A stretch of 45,632 nt of DNA from Pokkaliibacter plantistimulans (lineage in GTDB: Bacteria > Pseudomonadota > Gammaproteobacteria > Pseudomonadales > Balneatricaceae). The translations under genes and the position numbers were made by a program. The DNA is taken from NCBI RefSeq assembly GCF_003194385.1, contig NZ_LAPT01000010.1:1-45632 (forward strand). Direction: 5' to 3'. Shown here piece by piece: positions 32,422 to 41,280 of the stretch (its first letter is position 1; every line of letters begins with the position of its first letter). The notes beneath the pieces are model-generated. The model made no database searches. It was not told the origin of the DNA and saw only the letters and a program-made list of their open reading frames with translations.

Positions 32422-33486
32422 TCATGCGGATTTCTGAGGTTTTCGGGCGGATTTGCGGCTTGTTCTTCTGCCCCGGTTTGGTTTACTCGGTGCTTTGACT
32501 GCGGCAGGAGCCATTTGCTGATGCTGCAACTCAGCGGCCCGGTAATAACGCAGCTCGAAATTTTGCGTTTTCTGCAGTTTTTGCAGCACCTGCAACTGAT
32601 TAGCTGCCTCCTGACGCTTGGTATAACAAGCGACCCAGAGCAGCACACCACCCTGTTGCTCCCACTGCTGCCACTGAGCATGAGCAGGCAATGCGTCCAG
32701 GGAAACTTCGTTTGATCTGGCGGCCTCAGGGACTAGCGCTGCGCTGTTTTCATGCAGCACTGGATAATCAGCACAATGGGCAGCATAGCGTTGAGGCAAG
32801 GCTTGCATATCGGCATCAGCAGGTAAATGCCAGACAATCAGAACAGGATGCGCAGGCTCGGTGGCCTCCTCAGTTGTAGCCTTTCCATTGCTTTCAGGCA
32901 TGTGTAGTGGCTGCGCGCCTGCGCCGACCTCATCGGAAACGGGGTCCGCTGTACACTCATCAACGTGGCTGACAGTGTCATTAATTGTAAGGTCAGCACC
33001 GTCCTGAGACAGCGTCGCTGCAACGGGCTGATCTGCAACTACCTCTGTAGTCGCAAGCACCTCTGCAGTAGCACACACCTCTGTAGTAGCAAGGTGGCGT
33101 GCAGCCGAGGACAACACTGGAATACTGGCCGCTTCGGCCGAGACGGATGAAGCATGGAATACGGGCAGGCCACGCTCTCTGGCCCAGCCTAGCAACAGGG
33201 TATCCAGCTCTGCATCATCAGTGGCAATACTGACAATCTGCCATGGACGACTGAGCACTTCTTCCGGCTGCCCCTTGTGGATCCAGTGGATACCGCCATC
33301 ACGAGCCAGCAATTGCATGGACTCCGCCAGAACGGGCGCACAGACACTGACATTGCCGCCAAGCGCCAGCAGTGCTCTCACTGCTCTGTCAGCCGCTTCA
33401 GCACCTCCCATCACCAGACAGGCGCAACCTTTGATATCAAACGAATTAAACGCAGAATTCATCATAGTCAGGTGATCGACCTTCAT
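32422..33486 (-). CDS. Degenerate siroheme-synthase-like protein with repeat linker and basic tail
   Basis: I do not recognise the whole 354-residue protein. Residues 15-110 resemble the NAD-binding domain of precorrin-2 dehydrogenase (CysG-N/SirC): FDIKGCACLVMGGAEAADRA, VSVCAPVL, IVSIATDDAELDTLL. The glycine motif is weak (GGA rather than GGG), and the dimer/chelatase part is missing. A low-complexity linker (125-225) has the six-residue repeat LATTEV/CATAEV/LATTEV (132-149). Then comes a glutamine-rich segment (about 270-325, LLWVACYTKRQEAANQLQVL), perhaps SPOR-like, and a highly basic tail (331-354). It is divergent from cobO. An uroporphyrin-pathway role is possible; a structural or regulatory role is just as likely. 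The ribosome site is poorly spaced. Confidence 0.55.
   Translation of the reverse strand: MKVDHLTMMNSAFNSFDIKGCACLVMGGAEAADRAVRALLALGGNVSVCAPVLAESMQLLARDGGIHWIHKGQPEEVLSRPWQIVSIATDDAELDTLLLGWARERGLPVFHASSVSAEAASIPVLSSAARHLATTEVCATAEVLATTEVVADQPVAATLSQDGADLTINDTVSHVDECTADPVSDEVGAGAQPLHMPESNGKATTEEATEPAHPVLIVWHLPADADMQALPQRYAAHCADYPVLHENSAALVPEAARSNEVSLDALPAHAQWQQWEQQGGVLLWVACYTKRQEAANQLQVLQKLQKTQNFELRYYRAAELQHQQMAPAAVKAPSKPNRGRRTSRKSARKPQKSA
33041..33094. repeat. Three 18-bp tandem repeats inside the siroheme-like gene
   Basis: Units ACCTCTGTAGTCGCAAGC, ACCTCTGCAGTAGCACAC and ACCTCTGTAGTAGCAAGG run head to tail. They keep frame and encode a hexapeptide repeat in the linker of the minus-strand protein. 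Such repeats change copy number easily. Confidence 0.9.
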
Positions 33487-33641
33487 TCCTCAAAATCACT
33501 GCGTCAGGGGAGCAACGTAACGAACAGTCCCAACACAGCAATGAGCAGCTTTACTTCCCGGTTACAGCCGTTACTGTAGCCGCTCATCAATCCATATTTC
33601 TTTTTGCTTTAGCATCGCCCCCTGAACCCGTGGAGGAGTCA

Positions 33642-34253
33642 ATGAGCCAAGCCCCGTCAGACCGTGCCGAGAGACACAAGGCCCGTATGGAGAAACTCAA
33701 AGCCCATGTTGATTCTCAAGTGGCTAAGGCTACCGAAGAGCGTGGCATCATCGTTCTTCTGACAGGGAATGGCAAGGGCAAAAGCAGCTCAGCATTCGGG
33801 ATGGTCGCCCGGGCACTCGGCCATGGGCAGAAAGTCGGCATTGTGCAATTCATTAAGGGCGCATGGGATTGCGGTGAACAAAAATTCTTCGCGGGCCATG
33901 ACAGAGTAACCTTCCACATCATGGGAACAGGTTTTACCTGGGATACGCAAAACCGTGATGCAGACATCACCGCCGCCAGGCAGGTCTGGGAAGAAGGAAA
34001 GCGTTTATTGCAGGATGACAGCTATGACCTGCTGGTATTTGATGAGATTACCTACATGTTCAAATACGACTATCTGCCACTGGAAGAGGTCATTCATGCA
34101 CTGGTGAACCGCCCTGCTAATCAGAATGTGGTACTGACCGGTCGCGGCGCAGCGAAGGAGCTGATTGAGCTCGCTGACACTGTTACTGAGCTGGGTGATA
34201 TCAAACATGCGTTTCGCGCAGGGATAAAAGCCCAGCCTGGCGTCGAGTTCTGA
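33642..34253 (+). CDS. cobO: Corrinoid adenosyltransferase (CobO/BtuR)
   Basis: A 203-residue CobA/CobO-type ATP:cob(I)alamin adenosyltransferase, which makes adenosylcobalamin or its precursors. It has the P-loop LLTGNGKGKSSSAFG, VGIVQFIKGAWDCGE, YDLLVFDEITYMFKYDYL and VVLTGRGAAKELIELADTVTE. The N-terminal extension (RAERHKARMEKLKAHVDSQV) is usual for the family. ATG 33642 has GGAGGAG upstream; ATG 33630 is inside that site. No cobalamin riboswitch was found upstream, only a hairpin CGGTTACAG/CTGTAGCCG (33559-33582). Confidence 0.93.
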   Translation: MSQAPSDRAERHKARMEKLKAHVDSQVAKATEERGIIVLLTGNGKGKSSSAFGMVARALGHGQKVGIVQFIKGAWDCGEQKFFAGHDRVTFHIMGTGFTWDTQNRDADITAARQVWEEGKRLLQDDSYDLLVFDEITYMFKYDYLPLEEVIHALVNRPANQNVVLTGRGAAKELIELADTVTELGDIKHAFRAGIKAQPGVEF

Positions 34254-34445
34254 CCAGTAACGTTATATGACTTGCAATCACTAACATCGCCTCCACATAG
34301 TCTGACAACCCAAGCGGCAGCCTGAGTTTGTGTATCGCCATGGTGGGTCTCACTACTCTCTGCCCATAGCAAGAGGGTGGTGGTCGATCCAGCCTGCGTT
34401 TAAACTGCAGCACTGCAATCACAATGAATTAACCGAGACTCCGTC

Positions 34446-35342
34446 ATGACAGCAGCCATCGAGCCCGGCACCTCTCCTTTCATCGTCAATGTCACTTTGG
34501 ACAACGTACGTGAACTGATCGAGCAGTCCTTTCACACACCTGTTCTGTTCGATTTCTGGGCCGACTGGTGCGCGCCTTGCAAGGCACTGCTCCCCATCCT
34601 CAGCAAACTGGCCGAGGAATATAACGGCGGATTTATTCTGGCCAAGGTGGATACCGAAGATCAGGGGCTGTCTCCTCTGGTGATGCAGTTTGGCATTCGC
34701 AGCCTGCCCACCGTCTATCTGTTCCAGAATGGACAGCCTGTAGATGGCTTCAGCGGAGCTCAGCCCGAGTCACAAATCCGCGCCCTGCTACAGAAGTACA
34801 CCAAGCCTATCGAGGCAGAGACCAGCGTTGATCCCAAAGAGCTGGCAGAACAGGCCATTGCTGCTGGCGAGCTGAGTACCGCTCAGGCCATTCTCAACGA
34901 TGCACTGTCAGAGCAACCCGAAAACTATGATCTGTTCCTGTTGCAAGCCAGTGTTTGCGCACAGCTGGGCGATGCGGACAATGCTAAGGCCATCATCAAT
35001 GGCCTGCCGGACAGCCACAAAAACAGCACTCTGGCGAAAGAGGTGCTTGCTCGCCTGACATTTGCAGACCTTATCAAAGAGGCACCGGAAATGCCTGCCC
35101 TGCACACCAGACTGGAAGCGGATGCCAATGCATCTCAGGAGCGTTTCTGGCTGGCCGCAAGACTGGTCATGGCTGGGCAGAACGAGGAAGCCATGCAGCA
35201 GTTATTGCAACTGATGCGTCAGGATCGTGCCTTTGGTGATGATGCCGCCCGCAAAACCCTGATTAGCCTTTTCGATATGCTGGGCGCAGCACATCCGCTG
35301 GTGAATACCTACCGTCGTAAGCTTTACCAGGCCCTGTATTGA
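34446..35342 (+). CDS. cnoX: Thioredoxin-domain chaperedoxin CnoX (YbbN)
   Basis: A 298-residue protein with an N-terminal thioredoxin domain (active site WCAPC, Cys42/Cys45; cis-Pro in RSLPTVYLF) and a C-terminal helical TPR-like region (130-298). This is the YbbN/CnoX layout, a holdase that protects proteins from oxidation and passes them to GroEL. E. coli CnoX has SQHC and lacks redox activity; here the canonical CAPC is kept, as in Caulobacter-type CnoX, so thiol reductase activity is probable. It is monocistronic with a strong terminator. Confidence 0.88.
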   Translation: MTAAIEPGTSPFIVNVTLDNVRELIEQSFHTPVLFDFWADWCAPCKALLPILSKLAEEYNGGFILAKVDTEDQGLSPLVMQFGIRSLPTVYLFQNGQPVDGFSGAQPESQIRALLQKYTKPIEAETSVDPKELAEQAIAAGELSTAQAILNDALSEQPENYDLFLLQASVCAQLGDADNAKAIINGLPDSHKNSTLAKEVLARLTFADLIKEAPEMPALHTRLEADANASQERFWLAARLVMAGQNEEAMQQLLQLMRQDRAFGDDAARKTLISLFDMLGAAHPLVNTYRRKLYQALY

Positions 35343-35368
35343 TCCTGCCTCGCTACGTTTAGAGCGAT

Positions 35369-35412
35369 AAAAAATGCCAGACCCGTAACCCAGCACGGAT
35401 CTGGCATTTTCT
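35369..35412. terminator. Terminator of cnoX (bidirectional)
   Basis: AAAAAATGCCAGA-CCCGT...ACGG-ATCTGGCATTTTCTTTT: a 9-bp outer stem, one mismatch and a 4-bp inner stem with T tracts on both strands. It separates cnoX from the convergent hydrolase gene. Confidence 0.85.
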
Positions 35413-35483
35413 TTTCCGTATCAATGGTATTCCTGCATCAACCACATCGGTGTCGACACTGCCCCAAAAGCGCGCTATTGAGC

Positions 35484-36548
35484 TCAGTGGTCTGAGATGA
35501 ACTCCCCCAGGTCAGCCATCATTTCCTCGAAATAAGGATTAAAGGTCAGGCGGGCCGGATATCGTCCTTCCACTGCGAGTCCATATTCACTGAACCAGGG
35601 ATCGGGATCCTGCAGACAGCGATTAAAAGCCGTAGTGTCTTCCACGTATGCCAAGCAATTGCGATAGTTCCCCTGCTTTCCATAGTGAGAATTAGCAGGA
35701 GAAAAAGTAACGGCAGTATGGGCAATAGCCCTGATTCGCTGCTCCGGGAGATAGCCAGGCCGGGATAACACCCCCGCTTCGCTCAATTCCTCCTGTCCAT
35801 ACCATACCAATCTGCTGTTCGGCTGCCTCAAGCGTAAGAACTGTTGCAAAACAAACTGACTGTTAATAGTGGCATCCGCCTCACTAACAACGATGTACAC
35901 CGGACAACGGAAGTGCTGGCAGGTATTCAACTGCCGCTTAACCTGCAACGTCAGGTGGTAATACTGATGAATGGCATTGATGCTGAAGGATGAGTAGCGG
36001 GCAAAGTCTCGCTCAGGCCGCACGCTGTGCCACTTCCGAAAAGGAAACAGCAGGCGACTGGTCCACACCATGTTGCTGCGACACCGCCAAGCAGGGGCCC
36101 ACAGTATCAGCCCGGCGATACTCGGCAGATCCAGCCCTTCCAGGGTCGCCAGAACAGCCCCCATGGAATACCCCCCCACCCATACCTTGTCGCACTGTTT
36201 CTGCAAATCAGCAATTTGTGCCCTGACCTGACGACGCCAGTTGCCAGCACGTACTTTCAAACTGTCTTCTGCCCGTGAGCCGTGCCCGGAAAGCAGGATC
36301 GACCGTGAGCGAATGCCACGTCGTGCCAGCGCTGCGGCAATGTCTCTGAAGGTAAAGGGGCTATCGGACAGGCCGTGAATGAGCAGCACGCCAATACGTT
36401 GATGCTCGCTCCCCATCTCGAAGGGCATGACCGCATCAATAGCCTCACTGCGACCAATCCCCATCGCCTCGGAGTGATATTTATCTCGCTCCAGACGCTG
36501 ACGTGATTGCTGAACGTGCTCGGCAAAACTCATAGACAGCTCAGGCAC
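35484..36548 (-). CDS. Alpha/beta hydrolase (lipase/esterase-like)
   Basis: A 354-residue alpha/beta hydrolase. It has the oxyanion-hole motif LLIHGLSDSPF, the nucleophile elbow GYSMG, a likely acid Asp in VVSEADATI and a likely base His in ANSHYGKQGNY. A lid-like insert (about 150-215) rich in aromatic and basic residues lies between strands. The fold relates it to monoacylglycerol lipases and carboxylesterases; the substrate is unknown. No signal peptide is visible. I kept the GTG at 36548 because GAGAG is 6 nt upstream; the ATG at 36533 is the alternative. It lies downstream of the LetAB operon on the same strand, 143 bp away. Confidence 0.75.
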   Translation of the reverse strand: MPELSMSFAEHVQQSRQRLERDKYHSEAMGIGRSEAIDAVMPFEMGSEHQRIGVLLIHGLSDSPFTFRDIAAALARRGIRSRSILLSGHGSRAEDSLKVRAGNWRRQVRAQIADLQKQCDKVWVGGYSMGAVLATLEGLDLPSIAGLILWAPAWRCRSNMVWTSRLLFPFRKWHSVRPERDFARYSSFSINAIHQYYHLTLQVKRQLNTCQHFRCPVYIVVSEADATINSQFVLQQFLRLRQPNSRLVWYGQEELSEAGVLSRPGYLPEQRIRAIAHTAVTFSPANSHYGKQGNYRNCLAYVEDTTAFNRCLQDPDPWFSEYGLAVEGRYPARLTFNPYFEEMMADLGEFISDH

Positions 36549-36691
36549 TGCATACTCTCTTTGCCCTGTTCATCAAAATATCCAGAAAAACTCCTGCCGC
36601 AAGTTACACACCGCTCAATGAGCGTAGCCAATTTTGGCAACTTCCCTTCCACTCACCGGAACAACGATACGTCTGGTCCAGTTCTCGCTAC

Positions 36692-39247
36692 TCACTGGGC
36701 TCCAGGCTGGGGTGGCAAGGCAATACGCGGCGCCCATTGTTGCCACTCAGGTTGAGGTTCCGCATTGAGCTCGAATCGGCTATTGGGGGCAGCGGGCTGA
36801 CCCATTTTTTCGCCCTCTGGTGTTGCAAATGAAATCCCGCCCGCCAGCAGCGTCTCGACAGACTGGGTACGAATGGAGGCACCGCTTAACAGGCCAAAAT
36901 CCATACCGAAGCCGCTGTTATTCCAAAACCGTGAACCCGTCCTGAGCAGCGACCTGTAACGTGGGGTAATAGCCAGCTGAATTAACACCTTGTCCGCCGT
37001 ATCAGCCAACTGGGTATCCACTACCTTACCCACGGCAACACCCCGGTAGAACACCGTAACCCCCGGGCGTATGGACCCCAGATCACGGGTTTCCAGAATT
37101 ACCGGGAATCCGCTCAGCTGTTGTTCAACCGGCGCCTGATCCAGACCGGTAAACTGCGTTTTCAGCTGCCCATTCATGCCCTGGCTACGAACCTGCACAT
37201 AAGCCCCGCCCACAATGCTGTCCAGACCACTAACCTCGGTCAGCTTCAGTTGCGGATGTACTACCCAGAACTCGGTACCTTCTCGCGCCAGACGCTGCCC
37301 CTGCAGATCAAGAAAAATCGACGCCGTAATGCTGCTAAAGTTACGGTCCGGCTGCAGCCCTCTGACCTCACCAATTTCCAGCCCATTCCATTTGACCTTA
37401 CTGCCGACACTCAGACCATCTGCCTGTTGCCAGCGCACCGTCACTATACGGCCCCGCTCCATGGCTTTGTCGAGACTGTCATAGAGGATAAATTCGGTTC
37501 CCGGCTTTACGGGTGCCCCCTTTTCGTCATCAACATTGCCAAGGGCAATACCTCCGGTAGCAATGGCCAGCAGTGACTCCGTCTGGATACTGATTCCTCC
37601 CAGTCCGCCTTTGATATTGATACCGCTGGCATGCCAGAAACGAGTAGCCGTGTTCACCAGGCGTGCATACTGCGGCCTGACATTCACCTCCATCGTGATC
37701 CCCTGACCATCCTTGTCGAGGCTGTATTGCATCACGCTGCCGACTTCAACTCGGTGATAGTAAAGCGGTGTACCCGGTGCTACAGAGCCCAGCTGATGAC
37801 CATGCAGCGTCAGCTTCAGGCCGGGCTCAGCTTCGTTATATGCAGGCGCTTGCCCCAGCGCGGTAAAGTCAGTGGATGGCTCGCCACCTCCGGGCTCAAC
37901 AGCGATGTAATTGCCTTTGACGAGGGTATCCAGATCAGAAAAGCCAGAAAGACTGATACTCGGCTTTACTAACCAGAACCTGGAGCCTTTCCGTAAAAAA
38001 CTCTCGGCCTTGGGATCGAAAAGGATATGTGCATCCACCCTGTTAAAGTCGGGGCTCAGCTCCATTTTCTGCAATGTCCCAATAGGCACCCCGCGATAGA
38101 CCACCTGAGTCACCCCTTCCACCAGTCCTTGTGCAGAACCAAACTCGATATTGACCTTGATGCCTGCTTCAGCGCTGGCGTAATCGCTGTATAGCGAGAA
38201 AATGTGGCCGTTCTGTACAGGTTCGCCTTTGTTATCGTTAGGCGTAGAGAAGGCAATACCGCCGCTTATCAACGAAATCAGTGACTCGGTACGTACCTTG
38301 AAGCCGTTCAGACCACCACTGATGTCAACACCGCTGGCATTCCAGAACCGGGTCTCACTGTTAATCAGTTCATCAAAGGGCGGCTGTACATAGATGTCCA
38401 CTTCAACATTCTGACTGTTATTCGCCAGACGATATTCCTGTACTGTGCCCACCTTGATTTGCTTGTAATACACCGGCGTGCCCGGACTGACGGACCCCAG
38501 TGAATCAGCACGCAAGGTAATATGCAGTCCTGGCTCATCCATACTGACTGGTGGCGCCTTGTCGGTGGCGACAAACTCAGTGGTTTCCGTCCCCCCCCCT
38601 GGCTGCACGCCGATATAGTTACCCGAAACCAGCGTTTCCAGACCGCTCACCCCTTCAAAGCTGACGCTCGGCGTTACCAGCCAGAACTCGGTACCTGTCC
38701 TAAGACCCGACTCTGCAGCCCGGTCAACTTCAGCTTCGACGATGACCGTCTCCAGATCTTTGCCGATGTCGACTTTCTTGACCAGGCCAACTTTCAGGCC
38801 TTTATAGCGAATCTCGGTTTTTCCGGCCTCAATGCCCTGCCCGCTTTTAAAGGTGATATGTACTGTGATACCGACATCCGACAGCGTCTTCCACAGTAGC
38901 CAACCTCCCATCACCAAAGCCACTAATGGGAGTAACCACACCAATGACCAGCTACGACGCTTACGCACGACCGGTGCAGCGCCTCGTGGCGTGGGCAGTG
39001 GTTCGGCACAGTCAATACGATCCTCAGATGAAGTTTGCCGGGCACCACCCAGAGGCTGGCCAACAACGACATCCTCATCTGCTTCTATTTCTTCCGACAC
39101 TGCTTTCTCTTCCGCTGCCAGACTGGCATCGCCAGTAGCTTCCTTCTGCACTTCAGCCTGTTCTGGCGAGGCAGCCTTTATCCGCTGGTCACTGTCATCA
39201 GGCGGTGTGACCGACTTGTCTCTATCGTTACCGGAGGTATCACTCAT
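36692..39247 (-). CDS. LetB/PqiB-type MCE protein with six MCE domains
   Basis: An 851-residue inner-membrane-anchored MCE (MlaD-domain) protein. An acidic cytoplasmic start (1-92), one membrane segment (about 99-121, LVWLLPLVALVMGGWLL) and then six MCE repeats, each with a G...G(T/V)xVxYxGxxVG core: near 127, 243, 369, 481, 598 and 717. MCE proteins form stacked rings that carry lipids across the periplasm. E. coli PqiB has three domains and LetB (YebT) seven, so six is intermediate and closer to LetB. ATG 39247 has AAGGAGG 6 nt upstream; the frame opens at TTG 39253. It overlaps the preceding LetA-like gene by 8 bp. Confidence 0.88.
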   Translation of the reverse strand: MSDTSGNDRDKSVTPPDDSDQRIKAASPEQAEVQKEATGDASLAAEEKAVSEEIEADEDVVVGQPLGGARQTSSEDRIDCAEPLPTPRGAAPVVRKRRSWSLVWLLPLVALVMGGWLLWKTLSDVGITVHITFKSGQGIEAGKTEIRYKGLKVGLVKKVDIGKDLETVIVEAEVDRAAESGLRTGTEFWLVTPSVSFEGVSGLETLVSGNYIGVQPGGGTETTEFVATDKAPPVSMDEPGLHITLRADSLGSVSPGTPVYYKQIKVGTVQEYRLANNSQNVEVDIYVQPPFDELINSETRFWNASGVDISGGLNGFKVRTESLISLISGGIAFSTPNDNKGEPVQNGHIFSLYSDYASAEAGIKVNIEFGSAQGLVEGVTQVVYRGVPIGTLQKMELSPDFNRVDAHILFDPKAESFLRKGSRFWLVKPSISLSGFSDLDTLVKGNYIAVEPGGGEPSTDFTALGQAPAYNEAEPGLKLTLHGHQLGSVAPGTPLYYHRVEVGSVMQYSLDKDGQGITMEVNVRPQYARLVNTATRFWHASGINIKGGLGGISIQTESLLAIATGGIALGNVDDEKGAPVKPGTEFILYDSLDKAMERGRIVTVRWQQADGLSVGSKVKWNGLEIGEVRGLQPDRNFSSITASIFLDLQGQRLAREGTEFWVVHPQLKLTEVSGLDSIVGGAYVQVRSQGMNGQLKTQFTGLDQAPVEQQLSGFPVILETRDLGSIRPGVTVFYRGVAVGKVVDTQLADTADKVLIQLAITPRYRSLLRTGSRFWNNSGFGMDFGLLSGASIRTQSVETLLAGGISFATPEGEKMGQPAAPNSRFELNAEPQPEWQQWAPRIALPPQPGAQ

Positions 39248-39869
39248 CTCCAACCTCCTTATCCCATATCAGACGGGGATCGAAGGTCATCGCCGCCAGC
39301 ATCGTCAGCACCACCGTCAGGCCAAAAGCCGTGGCAGCTGGCCCTGCTTCTATGCGGGCGACCGCACCCAAATTAACCAGGGCCGCCAGTAAGGCAATGA
39401 CAAAAATGTCCAGCATGGACCACCTGCCAATAAATTCGATCATGCGGTACATCGACGTGCATTGACTGGCATTCAGATGCCAGCCTATCTGAATCTTGAT
39501 CAACAAAATCACCAAACCAATCAACTTCAAAAAAGGAACGGCCAGGCTGGCAATGAATACCACCGCAGCAATACCGTAAGCACCATGGTGCACCAAGGCC
39601 ACGACACCTCCAAAAATGGTACTTGGCGTGTCGTTACCTAGCTGGGATACCACCATGATGGGGTACAGGTTGGCCGGCAAAAAACATATCGCTGCCGTAA
39701 TCAGCAGCGCCCATGTATGCACCACACTGTTGGGGTAGCGGCTATATAAACGGGTGCCGCAGCGGGGACAGTACTGAGCGATCTCGTCGTTATCGACAAA
39801 ACGGCATAATTTATGACAGAGGCTGCAGGAAGCCATCCCCAGCGAGCGGGCAGAACGGACGTCCATCAT
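39240..39869 (-). CDS. Paraquat-inducible protein A (LetA half, second)
   Basis: A 209-residue inner-membrane protein equal to one half of E. coli LetA/PqiA. A zinc ribbon (Cys15-x2-Cys18 ... Cys34-x2-Cys37, CPRCGTRL) precedes about four membrane segments with the family motifs FLPANLYPIMVV, VPFLKLIGLVILL and WSMLDIFVIALLAALVNLG. It is thought to hand lipids to the MCE tunnel. The start overlaps the upstream gene by 4 bp (ATGA) and the end overlaps letB, so all three are coupled. Confidence 0.87.
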   Translation of the reverse strand: MMDVRSARSLGMASCSLCHKLCRFVDNDEIAQYCPRCGTRLYSRYPNSVVHTWALLITAAICFLPANLYPIMVVSQLGNDTPSTIFGGVVALVHHGAYGIAAVVFIASLAVPFLKLIGLVILLIKIQIGWHLNASQCTSMYRMIEFIGRWSMLDIFVIALLAALVNLGAVARIEAGPAATAFGLTVVLTMLAAMTFDPRLIWDKEVGDE

Positions 39870-40645
39870 CGCTTGTTCAATCCTTCTTCCTTTAACGCAT
39901 AACGCTCAGTGATAACCTGATCATCTTCTCGAGCAGTCGGAACTGATGCAGGTACTGCCTCATAAGGTACAGGCGCATGAATCCCGTGCTCCAGGAACTC
40001 CCAAACCTCTTCAGTATCCAGACTCAACGTCATCAGCAGCGTCATCAGCAGCATGCCAATAAATGCATAAAGCCCAAGACCAATATGGACCGACGCCATA
40101 TCCAGCAGCTTCACCATGGAAACCAGTACGCCGATCAGATAGACCTCCAGCATTCCCCAGCCTTTTAAAAGGTGCCAGAACTTGAACATGCTTTTGACCC
40201 AAGGATTATAGTGGTCCAGGCTGATCGCAATCAGCACAAGTGTCAGGCTCAGCATTTCGATAAAAGGCACTGCAATACTGCATGCAAGCACCAGAAAACT
40301 AGTCCACCAGTATCCTTCATTGAACAGTGCCAGTACCGCAGCAATCAAAGTGGCACTATTGGACATACCCAGCACATCAAGGCCGATAATCGGCAGCAAG
40401 ACCGCCGGAAAAAACAGAATCAGCCCGGTCAGACTGAGAGCCAGCGTACGACGCACCGTATCAGGACGACTGGCATAGAGATGACATCCACAGCGTGGGC
40501 AATAGGCATCAAAACGAACATCAATAGCCTGCTTTATGAAAACGGCATCACACTCGTGACACGCCAGCCACTCACCTTCCTCCTGATACAACGCATTCTG
40601 CTTGATATCGCTCGTTACCATAACGTCCTTAACACTCACACTCAT
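39866..40645 (-). CDS. Paraquat-inducible protein A (LetA half, first)
   Basis: A 259-residue inner-membrane protein equal to the other half of LetA/PqiA. Zinc ribbon Cys29-x2-Cys32 (CHECD) and Cys49-x2-Cys52 (CPRCGCHL), then about four membrane segments (LILFFPAVLLPIIGL, IAVPFIEMLSLTLVLIAI, GWGMLEVYLIGVLVSMVKL, GLYAFIGMLLMTLLMTL). It has a longer cytoplasmic C-terminus than its partner. First gene of the three-gene operon. ATG 40621 with AAGGA close upstream is an alternative start 8 codons in. Confidence 0.87.
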   Translation of the reverse strand: MSVSVKDVMVTSDIKQNALYQEEGEWLACHECDAVFIKQAIDVRFDAYCPRCGCHLYASRPDTVRRTLALSLTGLILFFPAVLLPIIGLDVLGMSNSATLIAAVLALFNEGYWWTSFLVLACSIAVPFIEMLSLTLVLIAISLDHYNPWVKSMFKFWHLLKGWGMLEVYLIGVLVSMVKLLDMASVHIGLGLYAFIGMLLMTLLMTLSLDTEEVWEFLEHGIHAPVPYEAVPASVPTAREDDQVITERYALKEEGLNKR

Positions 40646-40956
40646 CTATTACCTGTCTGCCGCCTGCATCAATCAGGCTCGCGCGCTGATGAGACACCTT
40701 GCAGCGATCAATGAACAGATACCATCGCTTACAGAAGTTGCTTATCAGAAAATCGGCTCTGCCACTATGTTTAAAGACAATGCTCCCCATTGTGCAAATG
40801 AAAAGCCACGCATTATACGTGGCGAGCAAGGCAAAAGTGTCAGTAAGCGTCAATTGTCTGACTCTTCTGCTCGCATACAGGTGATAAACTCTTTCAGCGA
40901 CAAGAAGAAAGCCACTTTCTGTGTGAAGCCCTCCCGGCAGGGTAGTTCTTACGCAC

Positions 40957-40973
40957 TTGCATCAATGTAGTGC
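40957..40973. promoter_or_regulatory. NtrC-like enhancer site
   Basis: TGCAT-CAATGTA-GTGCA matches the 17-bp NtrC consensus TGCACCANNNTGGTGCA except at two positions and keeps TGCA arms on both sides. Its centre is about 255 bp upstream of the predicted aapJ start point, a normal enhancer distance. Confidence 0.55.
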
Positions 40974-41193
40974 AATTCGTTGTTACCACTTTCCCCATAA
41001 GGCGTTACGCAAGAGCCCCACTAGAACACAATCCGACTTTAGTCAACTCTGCAAGAGCACAACTAATCATATGAATTAGACATACTCAATAACGCCAAAC
41101 TTAATGGTTTTAGACAGATTTTCCCTGCAAAGTCGTATAGTTTGGCATTTCAAGTTACGGTTTTTGAATGAATTTTTCATATACCAAAAATTC

Positions 41194-41209
41194 AGGCACG
41201 GCTTTTGCT
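41194..41209 (+). promoter_or_regulatory. Sigma-54 promoter of aapJQMP
   Basis: AGGCACGGCTTTTGCT fits the -24/-12 consensus TGGCACG-N4-TTGCW with one mismatch. The invariant GG (41195-41196) and GC (41207-41208) are exactly 10 bp apart. Predicted start near 41220, giving a leader of about 60 nt before aapJ. Confidence 0.75.
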
Positions 41210-41280
41210 ATATACCTGTCGAGCTCGCCATTAGCAGATATGGCACTTCCAAACCAGTGATAGACCGAGGAATAACCAAG

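Larger units (their letters stand above)
40646..41280. promoter_or_regulatory. Long regulatory gap between LetA operon and aapJ
   Basis: This 635-bp gap separates divergent operons. Open frames inside it (for example 40602-40970) have no family similarity or ribosome site and I reject them. It contains the NtrC-like site and sigma-54 promoter listed separately, and the AT-rich stretch 41020-41190 between them is long enough for DNA looping or IHF binding. Confidence 0.6.

Noticed and set aside
33487-33641. Cobalamin riboswitch before cobO
   Set aside because: No B12-box sequence could be found; only one hairpin is present.
40602-40970. 122-codon plus-strand frame upstream of aapJ
   Set aside because: It overlaps the start of the LetA gene, has no ribosome site, and its sequence is not conserved-looking.
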